Assembly (NCBI GenBank): GCA_964613455.1
Contig: CAZTGS010000001.1
Coordinates: 62,001-126,000 of the forward strand
DNA length: 64,000 nt
Direction of reading: 5' to 3'
From: SCGC-AAA076-P13 sp964613455
Lineage (GTDB): Bacteria > Pseudomonadota > Gammaproteobacteria > Magnimaribacterales > D2472
The first letter of the stretch is position 1. Each line of letters starts with the position of its first letter. Shown piece after piece: positions 34,714 to 42,943 of this stretch. Below the pieces are notes generated by a model. That model worked only from the letters and a program-made list of their open reading frames with translations. It had not been told where the DNA came from and did not search any database. The position numbers and the translations under genes are program-made.

Positions 34714-36307
34714 GATGATTTATTGAGCTTTCTGCAATAAGAGAAAATAATGGAGCTGCTACCGCTCCACCGCTGTATTTATTTAGGCTTGGTTCATTAA
34801 TAGATACAAAAATAGTTAGAGAATTGTTTTCAATTGGAACGATTCCTACAAAAGTAGCTCTATATTTGTCTTCTTGATATCCGCCTCCAATTGATTTGTG
34901 AACAGTTCCAGTTTTACCACCTATATTAAAACCTTTTACTTTAGCTGCCTTACCAGTTCCAATTTTTACTACTTTTTGCAACGCTTCCAAGGTATGCCTC
35001 GCAGATTCTTCTGAGATTAATCTTTTTTCAGGGACCTCATCAGATAATATTAATTTAAAATCTTTAAAGATCCCTTTGTTAGCAAAAACTGAATAAGCTG
35101 AAGTTATTTGAAAAGGGCTTACTTCAAATCCATATCCATATCCCATAGATGCTATCTCTATTTCAGATATATTTTCTTGAATCTTTAAAAAACCAAATGC
35201 TGAAGAGGGAAAATTGACTGAAATAGGCCTAGAAAAACCAAAATCTAGGTAAGTTTGTTTTAAATTTTTATAACCCAACATCATTGCCACTTTTGATGCT
35301 CCAACTTGACTTGAAAAAGCTATTACCTCTTTAGGAGTAAGCTTCTCATAACTTTTTGTATCAGTAATAATTTTATTTCCAATATTTAATCTTCTTGGTA
35401 TATCCATAAGACTGTCAGGATTTATAATTCCTTTATCTGTTGCACTAGAGAATACTATTGGCTTCAAAACAGATCCCATCTCATACGAATCAACTAAAGC
35501 TCTGTTCATTTGAATCTTTCTATCTGGACTATTGGGATTGTAGGAAGGATAGCTTGCAATTGCTAGAATCTCACCACTAGTATTATCAAATACGAGAACA
35601 GTTCCACTTTTGGCGCTATTATCTTTGATAGCTTCTACAAGATGTTTATACGCATAGAATTGAATAGTTGAATCAATTGTTAATTTTATATCTTTTCCAG
35701 AGAACGTTCTTTCTACCTCAATTGGTTTAGAGATAGTTATTTGCTTGGCATTTGTATAATATTTTTGTTTTCCTGGTGTGCCTGATAGAACTGAATCATA
35801 ACTCTTCTCAATGCCTTCTAAGGCCCTATCTTTTCCATGAAAACCAATTAGAGGGGCTATTTGATCGCCTAATGGGTAATGTCTACTGTGCCTAACCTCA
35901 ATTTCCAATCTATTAAAATCTAACCTATTAATAATTGCCTGTTCTCTAATTGTTAAGTTTTTCTTTAATAAAGTTTTTTTTATGAATGATGAGTCTTCTA
36001 ATTTTATATCCGCTATGGCAATTAAATCTTTAAGCTTCAAATATCTATCAAGGTTCAGGCCACCTAGGGCATATAAATCATAATTAACAACAGATACTGC
36101 AAGAGGAAAATTGTTTCTATCAAAAATAGTTCCTCTTACGGGATTTGTATCTTTATATTTTATATATCTCTTCTTTCCTTCATATTGTAAAAAGTTACTG
36201 TCAAAGACTTGGACAGAGATAATTTTTGAAGCAACTGCCAAAATAGAGAGGCTAAGACAAAGGCAAACAACTAGAAGCCTCCAATTTATGTAATTAGTCT
36301 TTTTCAT
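34691..36307 (-). CDS. ftsI: Septal transpeptidase FtsI (PBP3)
   Basis: 538 residues: one N-terminal membrane helix (about 10-30), a pedestal domain with NPVRGTIFDRN, and a class B PBP transpeptidase domain. Active-site SVLK is at 279-282 and KTG at 465-467. The second motif, SxN in most PBPs (SSN in E. coli), reads SSQ at 332-334. It overlaps ftsL by 14 nt and works with FtsW. Confidence 0.98.
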   Translation of the reverse strand: MKKTNYINWRLLVVCLCLSLSILAVASKIISVQVFDSNFLQYEGKKRYIKYKDTNPVRGTIFDRNNFPLAVSVVNYDLYALGGLNLDRYLKLKDLIAIADIKLEDSSFIKKTLLKKNLTIREQAIINRLDFNRLEIEVRHSRHYPLGDQIAPLIGFHGKDRALEGIEKSYDSVLSGTPGKQKYYTNAKQITISKPIEVERTFSGKDIKLTIDSTIQFYAYKHLVEAIKDNSAKSGTVLVFDNTSGEILAIASYPSYNPNSPDRKIQMNRALVDSYEMGSVLKPIVFSSATDKGIINPDSLMDIPRRLNIGNKIITDTKSYEKLTPKEVIAFSSQVGASKVAMMLGYKNLKQTYLDFGFSRPISVNFPSSAFGFLKIQENISEIEIASMGYGYGFEVSPFQITSAYSVFANKGIFKDFKLILSDEVPEKRLISEESARHTLEALQKVVKIGTGKAAKVKGFNIGGKTGTVHKSIGGGYQEDKYRATFVGIVPIENNSLTIFVSINEPSLNKYSGGAVAAPLFSLIAESSINHLGYFGNE

Positions 36308-36575
36308 TAATTTTAATCAAAATAGTTTGAGCTCTTTTTTTTACCATCCCAAGCTTTTCTTTGGAATCTTTCTCGATACTTGCTGGAGAATTTTCAGTGT
36401 GAAATTGAGTTACAAGCTTAAGATTTAAATCTTTAAAATTAGCATATTCTATTAATAAATTTTGATTATTTCCATGGAGTCTATTTATTTCAAATGCGAG
36501 CTTAATTTTTTCCAGGGCGAGAAAGCATGAACTAAATAATAGAGTACTTAAGATTATAGATTGTGCGTAACTCAT
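36294..36575 (-). CDS. ftsL: Divisome protein FtsL
   Basis: 93 residues: a helix spanning the membrane (about 5-22), then a heptad-like region (about 25-60) and a short C-terminal tail containing KEKLGMVKKRAQTILIKI. Low sequence conservation is normal; location between rsmH and ftsI and size make the call. It overlaps rsmH by 1 nt and forms the FtsQLB complex. Confidence 0.92.
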   Translation of the reverse strand: MSYAQSIILSTLLFSSCFLALEKIKLAFEINRLHGNNQNLLIEYANFKDLNLKLVTQFHTENSPASIEKDSKEKLGMVKKRAQTILIKINEKD

Positions 36576-37468
36576 TATATTTTTTTAAAGACTCTCATAA
36601 TTGCACTTCTAGATCTTTTATTTCTATCTACTTCTTCAAGACTAGGTCTTATTTTCTTTGCAATGCATGAAAATTCTTTATGTTCGATTGTATTTAATGG
36701 GATATCTTTCGGATAATTTTTAATTTCTGGTCTAAAGAAATTCTTAACAATGTTATCTTCCAACGAATGGAAAGATATTATAACTATTACGGCATCTTTT
36801 TTAATAATAGTACTTGCTTGTTTAAGTCCTTCTTTTAACTCCTCAAGTTCATTATTGATAAAAATTCTAAAAGCTTGAAAGGATTTTGTAGCTGGATGTA
36901 TTTTTATTCTTTTATCTGGATAAATTTCTTCAATAATTTGAGCTAACTGAATTGTTGTTTCTATTAATTTTTTTTCTCTAAATTTTAGAATAGAATCAGT
37001 AATAATTTTTGCGTGCTTTTCATCACCATATTTATACAAAATATCCATAATCTCATTTCTGTCTGCTTTATTTATCCAGTCAGATAAAGGGAAGCCTTTT
37101 AAGGTATTGAATCTCATGTCTAGTGGCCCATCGTGTCTAAAACTAAAACCTCTTGTTTCATCATCAAAATGAGTTGAGCATGTCCCTAAATCAAAAAGAA
37201 TTCCATCTACTGAATCTTTCTCAAAATAAGACTCTAATTTATTAAATGAATTATGTTTTGCAGTAAAGTTTTTATTATTAATATTAGAGGCATCAATAAA
37301 TGCATCTGGATCTTTGTCTAGGGATGTTAAATGTCCTTCTGATGAAATTCTATCTAGTATAGCTCTGGTATGTCCACCTCTGCCATAAGTACAATCTATA
37401 TATATACCATCTTTTTTTTGGACGAGAAATTCTAAAGACTCTTCCAGTAGCACTGGAAAATGAAGCAT
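36575..37468 (-). CDS. rsmH: 16S rRNA (cytosine1402-N4)-methyltransferase RsmH
   Basis: 297 residues. It starts HFPVLLEESLEFL; IDCTYGRGGHTRAIL binds SAM, with GILFDLGTCSTHFDDETRGFSFR, KIHPATKSFQAFRIFINNELEEL and VIISFHSLEDNIVKNFF. It normally follows mraZ directly; here ftsZ has been placed in between, one base away. Confidence 0.98.
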   Translation of the reverse strand: MLHFPVLLEESLEFLVQKKDGIYIDCTYGRGGHTRAILDRISSEGHLTSLDKDPDAFIDASNINNKNFTAKHNSFNKLESYFEKDSVDGILFDLGTCSTHFDDETRGFSFRHDGPLDMRFNTLKGFPLSDWINKADRNEIMDILYKYGDEKHAKIITDSILKFREKKLIETTIQLAQIIEEIYPDKRIKIHPATKSFQAFRIFINNELEELKEGLKQASTIIKKDAVIVIISFHSLEDNIVKNFFRPEIKNYPKDIPLNTIEHKEFSCIAKKIRPSLEEVDRNKRSRSAIMRVFKKI

Positions 37469-37469
37469 A

Positions 37470-38579
37470 TTAGTCTACTTGTTTTCTCATAAAAGTTGGT
37501 ACATCAAGGAAATCAATTGCCTCTGCAGACGATGCACCAACTCTTTGATTGGTTTGTTCTTTATTTAATCCAACTGGATTAAGCTGAATTGTTGGTTGGT
37601 TATCTATAACAAGAGATGGAGCTCTTTGATCAACACCAGTAGCCACTATAGTTACCAATAAATCATCCTTAACACTATCATCATAGACAAGTCCGTAAAT
37701 AATATTTGCGTCCTCATGCACTATTTCTTCGACTATATCTGCCACTTCTGTTTGGTCGCCCAAAGTAGGTTTTGCTGCAGTTATATTTACAAGAACGCCT
37801 CGAGCATTCTTAAGATTTATGTCTTCAAGCAACTCACTTTTAACAGCTTGGGTTGCAGCAGCTTCTGCTCTCTTTTTTCCACTAGCCCTTCCTGTTCCCA
37901 TCATAGCTATGCCTTTTTCTGACATTACAGTTTTTACGTCTGCAAAATCGACGTTAATGTGACCTTTTTTCATAATTATGTCAGATATCCCCTGAACGGC
38001 ACCCTTTAGAACATCATCAGCCTTTGCAAATGCATCTTGCATTGCAGTATCTTCTCCAAGAATTTCATATAACTTTTGATTTGGAATAGTTACTAAACTA
38101 TCAACTTCCTCAACCAATGCTGCTAGACCCTTTTCAGCTGCAGACATTCTTTTTTTACCTTCAAATCTAAATGGCTTAGTTACAACAGCAACTGTTAAAG
38201 CACCCATATCTTTTGCAATTGAAGCAACAACTGGAGCCGCTCCTGTGCCTGTTCCACCGCCCATTCCTGCTGTTATGAATACCATATCAGCTCCAACTAA
38301 TAACTCTTCTATTGCAGCTCTATCGCTCTCAGCAGCTTTTCTTCCAACATCCGGATTTGCGCCTGCTCCTAAGCCTTTTGTTAAACCATTACCTAATTTA
38401 AGAGTAATAGCTCCATCAGCTTCAGAAAGTGCCTGAGTATCAGTATTCGCACATATAAAATCGACGCCTTGAATTTTATGATTGATCATATGGATTACGG
38501 CATTTCCACCTGCACCACCTACTCCCACTACTTTAATTTTAGCGCTTTCAACTGCCTGGCCTATTACTTCAAAGTTCAT
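37470..38579 (-). CDS. ftsZ: Cell division GTPase FtsZ, in an unusual position
   Basis: Tubulin-like Z-ring protein, 369 residues. KVVGVGGAGGNAV, the GTP loop GMGGGTGTGAAPVVA, FRFEGKKR, the synergy region, and the C-terminal FtsA/ZipA-binding peptide DVPTFMRKQ are all present. Codon use looks less AT-biased than its neighbours, as expected for high expression. In the standard dcw order it follows ftsA; here it lies 13 nt after mraZ and 1 nt before rsmH, putting it under the mraZ promoter. Confidence 0.99.
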   Translation of the reverse strand: MNFEVIGQAVESAKIKVVGVGGAGGNAVIHMINHKIQGVDFICANTDTQALSEADGAITLKLGNGLTKGLGAGANPDVGRKAAESDRAAIEELLVGADMVFITAGMGGGTGTGAAPVVASIAKDMGALTVAVVTKPFRFEGKKRMSAAEKGLAALVEEVDSLVTIPNQKLYEILGEDTAMQDAFAKADDVLKGAVQGISDIIMKKGHINVDFADVKTVMSEKGIAMMGTGRASGKKRAEAAATQAVKSELLEDINLKNARGVLVNITAAKPTLGDQTEVADIVEEIVHEDANIIYGLVYDDSVKDDLLVTIVATGVDQRAPSLVIDNQPTIQLNPVGLNKEQTNQRVGASSAEAIDFLDVPTFMRKQVD

Positions 38580-38592
38580 TGTCTATCCCCTT

Positions 38593-39060
38593 TTAAAATG
38601 ACATTGATTTAATGCTTTCTGGTAATACTACGTCTAATATCTCTGTTGATAGAGATCCGCCCATTTGTCTCATTTCCCAGTTATTAATATTCCATATTTC
38701 AAATTTATCGCCCATACCAATTAATGAGATTTGCTTTTCATCATAAATTTCTGCATATTTTCTTAATTCAGCTGGGATTAATAACAACATTCTTCCTTTT
38801 ACATCTAAATCAATTACATTAGCATTGCCTAGAATAGTCCATTGGAGATTTCTTACTATTGGATCTAAGCCCTGCAATGACTGCAATTTAGATGAAATAA
38901 TTTCCCACTCTGATTCAGGATAAATTTTTAATGATGGGTATTGCGGATCTTTGGTTACAACTATTTTAGTTTCATTGTTTTGCAATAAATGAGCACGGTA
39001 TTTAGCTGGGATAGCTAATCTACCCTTTTGATCTAATGAAACCGTATTGAATCCAAACAT
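38593..39060 (-). CDS. mraZ: Transcriptional regulator MraZ
   Basis: 155 residues with two AbrB-like DNA-binding half-domains: DQKGRLAIPAKYR (about 10-22) and DVKGRMLLLIPAELR (about 84-98). MraZ forms rings that bind direct repeats in front of its own gene and controls the dcw operon. Four such repeats precede it here (39081-39120). No Shine-Dalgarno is visible and the predicted -10 lies only 7 nt from the ATG. Confidence 0.97.
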   Translation of the reverse strand: MFGFNTVSLDQKGRLAIPAKYRAHLLQNNETKIVVTKDPQYPSLKIYPESEWEIISSKLQSLQGLDPIVRNLQWTILGNANVIDLDVKGRMLLLIPAELRKYAEIYDEKQISLIGMGDKFEIWNINNWEMRQMGGSLSTEILDVVLPESIKSMSF

Positions 39061-39067
39061 GCAACAA

Positions 39068-39096
39068 AATATAAAGCCTTTTTACACACTTTGCAA
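39068..39096 (-). promoter_or_regulatory. Predicted mraZ/dcw promoter
   Basis: Minus-strand -35 TTGCAA (39091-39096) and -10 TATATT (39068-39073) are 17 nt apart. The -35 lies inside the repeat array. The start point would fall at or within a base or two of the mraZ ATG, which suggests a leaderless mRNA. Confidence 0.55.
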
Positions 39097-39120
39097 CACA
39101 TTTACACACTTTTTCTCACT
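39081..39120 (-). promoter_or_regulatory. Four 10-bp direct repeats, probable MraZ operator
   Basis: In the mraZ direction the sequence reads AGTGAGAAAA, AGTGTGTAAA, TGTGTTGCAA, AGTGTGTAAA, four units at exact 10-bp spacing; units 2 and 4 are identical. MraZ proteins are known to bind a few short direct repeats spaced about 10 bp, and the Mollicutes boxes (AAAGTG-type) look very alike. The array overlaps the -35 box, which fits autorepression. Confidence 0.7.
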
Positions 39121-39142
39121 AGCAAAGAATATTAGCTAGTAA

Positions 39143-39480
39143 ATGAGTTGGTCTGTAAGCCGGATTCTGTAAAAGATGATCATCTATCTCGATATTATGT
39201 TGCCATAATACTCTAGCAACCTACCCAAATCCTAAGCGAGCAGCTTTATAGGATTTCTATTTGGTCTTGCTTCAGGCTGGGGTTTACAATGCCTTAACTG
39301 TCTCCAGTTAAGCGGTAGGCTCTTACCCCACCTTTTCACCCTTACCAATATAAAATTGGCGGTATACTTTCTGTTGCACTTTCCGTAGGCTTACGCCTCC
39401 CAGGTGTTACCTGGCGCCCTGCTCTGTGAAGTCCGGACTTTCCTCTAACAATAAATATTAGCGATCATCCAACCAACTCG
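39143..39480 (-). ncRNA. rnpB: RNase P RNA (type A)
   Basis: About 338 nt. The 5' strand GAGTTGGT pairs with ACCAACTC at the 3' end (P1). Conserved core pieces are clear: GAGGAAAGTCCGGAC, AGGGCGCCAGGTAAC, GGAAAGTGCAACAGAAA, GGTAAGGGTGAAAAGGTG, and near the 3' end ACAGAATCCGGCTTA. The P15-P17 stem (AAATCCT/AGGATTT) is present, but its loop lacks GGT. The gene lies between rsmI and mraZ as in Pseudomonas. Ends are estimated to within a few bases. Confidence 0.96.
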
Positions 39481-39485
39481 AGATT

Positions 39486-39491
39486 ATTATA
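39486..39491 (-). promoter_or_regulatory. Predicted -10 box of rnpB
   Basis: A perfect TATAAT on the minus strand sits about 6 nt before the estimated RNase P RNA 5' end, the right distance for a start site. No good -35 is visible, and the upstream half of the promoter would overlap the end of rsmI. Confidence 0.5.
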
Positions 39492-39499
39492 AATCTTTT

Positions 39500-40315
39500 T
39501 TAATCTAATAGTTGTTTATATATCTCTCTCTTATTCTCTTTGGTGATAAGTGAAATTAGTTTAGCTGCATCCTTAGCTGGCATTATTTTCAAGAAGGCCT
39601 CACTTATTTTTTTGTCTAAAATAAATTTTGGTTTTAAAGATGAGTTTGCCTCTATAACAATTACAAACTCTCCCTTTAATATTATTTCATCTTTTTTTAT
39701 TTTTTCTAGGATATTTGAAATAGTCCCTCTTTGAATATCTTCATAGATCTTAGTCATCTCTCTACACAAAGATATCTTTTTTGTCTTTGAGTAGTACTCA
39801 TTAAGATGCTCTAGAGTTTTTTCAATTCTTTTTGCAGATTCAAAAAGAATTATTGTATTTTTTTCATACTTCAAAGCATTAAAGAAATCTTTTTTATGAG
39901 TAGCTTTTCTAGGGACGAACCCTAAAAAACAAAAACTTGAAGTTGGAAGTCCTGAAAGTACTAAAGCATTTATTACAGATGATGGGCCAGGCAGTAAAGT
40001 AAATTTAATATCATTTTTAATACACTCTTGAACCAACAAATAACCAGGATCAGAAATTGCTGGCGTGCCAGCATCGGAAACCAATGAAATATTAATATTC
40101 TTATCCTTTAAAAGTTCGACAATATGTTTGCTAACTTCTATCTCATTATGCTCGTGAAGTGCTTGAGATTTTGTATCAACATTGATAAATTTTAATAGCT
40201 TATTTGTATTTCTGGTATCTTCAGCATATATATAATCTGAATTTTTAAGAACATCGATTGCTCTTAGTGATATATCATTTAGGTTACCTATTGGTGTTGA
40301 TATAAGATTTAACAT
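39500..40315 (-). CDS. rsmI: 16S rRNA (cytidine1402-2'-O)-methyltransferase RsmI
   Basis: SAM-dependent methyltransferase of the tetrapyrrole-methylase fold, 271 residues. It has STPIGNLNDISLRAIDVLKN, YAEDTRNTNKLL, LVSDAGTPAISDPGYLL, LPGPSSVINALVLSGLPTSSFCFLGF (given in two parts) and FESAKRIEKTL. It modifies the same base as RsmH. It diverges from lpoA with 18 bp between starts, the standard arrangement. Confidence 0.97.
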   Translation of the reverse strand: MLNLISTPIGNLNDISLRAIDVLKNSDYIYAEDTRNTNKLLKFINVDTKSQALHEHNEIEVSKHIVELLKDKNINISLVSDAGTPAISDPGYLLVQECIKNDIKFTLLPGPSSVINALVLSGLPTSSFCFLGFVPRKATHKKDFFNALKYEKNTIILFESAKRIEKTLEHLNEYYSKTKKISLCREMTKIYEDIQRGTISNILEKIKKDEIILKGEFVIVIEANSSLKPKFILDKKISEAFLKIMPAKDAAKLISLITKENKREIYKQLLD

Positions 40316-40333
40316 AATTAAAAGAAATTAGAA

Positions 40334-41494
40334 GTGACAAAACCTAGCTTAACATTTATTTCATTATTACTGATCCTTGTTTTATCAGGATGTATATCGT
40401 CACCAGAAATTTTAAATATAAATAAAAATGATTCAGGTAATAAGTCATATATTTCTTCAATAATTAACAAAGATGCGGTCATTAAAGTTTCTAAATTGGA
40501 AGAGGTAACAACAATACTAGATGACCTATTTTTCTTCAAAAATTTAGATGATCAAAAAATCTCTTTGATTAATTTATATATAGATAATGATTTTCTAAAT
40601 GAAGAAGGTATTTCAAGAGTTTCATCATTTTTATCTATAAACCAAAAAATAAAAAAAGCTGGAATCATTGAACTTAACTACCTAACAAGTGATGAAAATA
40701 AAGAATATATTATTGAATCTGTATTAAAGGATGACTCAAAATTTAATGTGCAGTTTAATAAATCAAACGGTAATAAAATAAAAAATAATCTTCTAACCTC
40801 AAATCTATTATATTTTTGTAAAAGTATTATCGAAGAACAGAAAGAGTCGATTGAAGATTTAATATTCTCTTCAAAAAATAATGGGGATAATGTGATTGTT
40901 GTTTTCTCTAGGGACTTTGAAGAGCAAGCAAAATTATTAAAGCAAAAATATCCTGGAGTCAGATTGTCAAAGGTTGAGGATAATTTCGAGGAATTTACCA
41001 AAGAAACTTTAGGTATAGATGACAGTTTGAAGAGGTTTAGTGCAATAGAATTGTTAGATAGAAATATTAAATTAGAAAGCAGCCCAAGGGAGAGGAAAGA
41101 TTTTAGTGAAATATATTTTTTACTTACTCATGAAATAGGGAAGTCTATTATCCCTATTTTTAGAAGTTATTTGCTGGATATTAAATTCTTTTCCACAAGT
41201 GAGATTATTCTGAATGCTACCGATATTAATCAATTAAATGATTTTGAAGGATTGTTTATACCATCCCCAGATTATTTCTTTAAAAAAATATTAGATAAAA
41301 AAGAAATAAGGAGTTTTGATGATGAGTATAGAAAAGCTTTGACCAGTGATTTGATATTAGCTGAAAAACTTATGCAGTCAAACATAAGTAAGGCTTCTAT
41401 ATTATTAAATACAGGCTCTGCAGTTTTTAATAGAAACGAATGTATAAAAAGGGATATCCCTATTTGGAAGATATCTCTAAATAGTCTTTATTGA
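40334..41494 (+). CDS. lpoA: LpoA-like lipoprotein (PBP1A activator), short
   Basis: 386 residues from a GTG start. The signal peptide ends in LVLSGC (acylated Cys20). The middle and C-terminal parts resemble the LppC/LpoA periplasmic-binding-like fold (VIVVFSRDFEEQAKLLKQKY, FEGLFIPSPDYFFKK). E. coli LpoA has about 680 residues with an N-terminal TPR domain, which is mostly missing here. The divergent pairing with rsmI is the LpoA hallmark. The usual downstream yraN and diaA are absent. Confidence 0.8.
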   Translation: MTKPSLTFISLLLILVLSGCISSPEILNINKNDSGNKSYISSIINKDAVIKVSKLEEVTTILDDLFFFKNLDDQKISLINLYIDNDFLNEEGISRVSSFLSINQKIKKAGIIELNYLTSDENKEYIIESVLKDDSKFNVQFNKSNGNKIKNNLLTSNLLYFCKSIIEEQKESIEDLIFSSKNNGDNVIVVFSRDFEEQAKLLKQKYPGVRLSKVEDNFEEFTKETLGIDDSLKRFSAIELLDRNIKLESSPRERKDFSEIYFLLTHEIGKSIIPIFRSYLLDIKFFSTSEIILNATDINQLNDFEGLFIPSPDYFFKKILDKKEIRSFDDEYRKALTSDLILAEKLMQSNISKASILLNTGSAVFNRNECIKRDIPIWKISLNSLY

Positions 41495-42102
41495 TCGTCT
41501 TTAAGGTCTCTCTCTAAAGAGGAGAGGCTATCAAGAAAACCAGGCCTTTTAAATATATCTTTTTGGTAATCAATGAGAGGCTTTAAGTGTCTATTAACGG
41601 GAAGTCTTATTCCAATTGAGGGAAGCCTCCATAGAATTGGTGCAAAACAACAATCAACTAAAGTAAATTCATCACTCATAAAATATTTAAATTCTTTAAA
41701 TGTAGGAGCTATTGATGATATCTCATGAAGCAATTCTTCTCTTAATTTAATCAACTCTTTTTCAGGAAGATCGCCAGCAATTAATGTATCGACCATTGGA
41801 CACCACTCTCTATCTATTCTTAACATCAATGTTCTGCTGTTAGCCCTTGCAACAGGGTATACAGGTAATAAAGGTGGATGAGGAAATCTTTCATCAAGAT
41901 ATTCCATCATTACAGAAGGATCATGTATCGCTAAATCTCTGTCAACTAGAATTGGTAATTTATGATAAGGACTTATAGATAGAATATCTTCAGGAGTAGC
42001 CTCAGGTTTTGATTCTTTTATCTCAGCAGTAATATCCTTTTCAGCTAAAACTATTCTCACTCTTTGACTGTAATGGTCATCTCTATCTGAATATAAAATC
42101 AT
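41488..42102 (-). CDS. sspA: Stringent starvation protein A (GST-like)
   Basis: 204 residues with the glutathione-transferase fold: thioredoxin-like part with YSDRDDHYSQRVRIVLAEKDI and SPYHKLPILVDRDLAIHDPSVMMEYLDE, then the helical domain with TLVDCCFAPILWRL. SspA binds RNA polymerase in relatives. It is 16 nt after petC. sspB, its usual partner downstream, is missing; the gene ends 7 nt into lpoA. Confidence 0.93.
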   Translation of the reverse strand: MILYSDRDDHYSQRVRIVLAEKDITAEIKESKPEATPEDILSISPYHKLPILVDRDLAIHDPSVMMEYLDERFPHPPLLPVYPVARANSRTLMLRIDREWCPMVDTLIAGDLPEKELIKLREELLHEISSIAPTFKEFKYFMSDEFTLVDCCFAPILWRLPSIGIRLPVNRHLKPLIDYQKDIFKRPGFLDSLSSLERDLKDDQ

Positions 42103-42118
42103 AATTTTTTCCTAATTT

Positions 42119-42943
42119 TTAATGATAATCTTTATGGTATTCTCGATACAATAAAGAGGACAAAGCTGTGAATATTAAAAAATAGAATACCACATACCAA
42201 CCTATCCTCTCCCTTGTTGCCTTTGCAGGTTCTCCAACATAGACCAAGAAATTTGTAAGATCATATATTAATTTATCAAATTCGTCTTTAGTTAATTCTC
42301 CAGAACCTTCTGCAACTTCAAGAAATCCACATTTTTCATTTGTAATAGCATTTCCTTCAGCATCTCTTTTTTCACCACCATTTCTAGCAATAACTGGAAC
42401 TTGTTTGCAAACTAATTTTTGATTTCCTTGCAGAGCCATTAGAACATTAGGCATAGCTGTACCTGGGTAAACTAGATTATTCACTCCATATTGTTTTGTT
42501 GAGTCCTCATAGTAGGTTCTTAGATAAGAATATATCCAATCATCTCCTCTCACCCTACTAACAAGTGTTAGATCAGGCGGGGCAACTCCAAACCATTTAG
42601 CAGACTCTTCTTTAGGCATGGAGCCTGTCATTAAGTCACCTGGCTTTACTGACTTATCAAAGACTAGATTTTCAAAAAAAATATCCTCAGGAATCTGAAG
42701 ATCTTTAGCCACTCTTCCCCATCTTGAATATTGAAGAGAGTGACAGCCATAACAATAGTTAAGAAATGTTGATGCACCACTTTGAAGAGATTCCATATCA
42801 TTAAGTGAATATTTAAATTTATCGCAATCACCATAATCTTTACATGGTCCGCCCTCCGCAGCTTCTAAACTATTAAAAAATATTGTTGATACGAAGAGCA
42901 ACAAAAATTTAGAGCTTTTAGATAAAATATTTTTATACATCAT
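42119..42943 (-). CDS. petC: Cytochrome bc1 complex, cytochrome c1
   Basis: 274 residues. Signal peptide (about 1-28, ending LEAAEGG), heme c site CYGCH, heme ligand Met region likely in PGTAMPNVL, and a C-terminal membrane anchor (about 246-266) followed by YREYHKDYH. It overlaps petB by 4 nt. It passes electrons from the Rieske protein to a soluble cytochrome c. Confidence 0.96.
   Translation of the reverse strand: MMYKNILSKSSKFLLLFVSTIFFNSLEAAEGGPCKDYGDCDKFKYSLNDMESLQSGASTFLNYCYGCHSLQYSRWGRVAKDLQIPEDIFFENLVFDKSVKPGDLMTGSMPKEESAKWFGVAPPDLTLVSRVRGDDWIYSYLRTYYEDSTKQYGVNNLVYPGTAMPNVLMALQGNQKLVCKQVPVIARNGGEKRDAEGNAITNEKCGFLEVAEGSGELTKDEFDKLIYDLTNFLVYVGEPAKATRERIGWYVVFYFLIFTALSSLLYREYHKDYH

Noticed and set aside
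39118..39140. Inverted repeat ACTAGC...GCTAGT as the rnpB terminator
   Set aside because: Only a 6-bp stem with an 11-nt loop and no U tract on the minus strand; it also overlaps the outermost mraZ repeat.
41450..41461. Palindrome AGGGATATCCCT as a regulatory site
   Set aside because: It lies inside the lpoA coding region near its end, with no promoter nearby; a chance palindrome is more likely.
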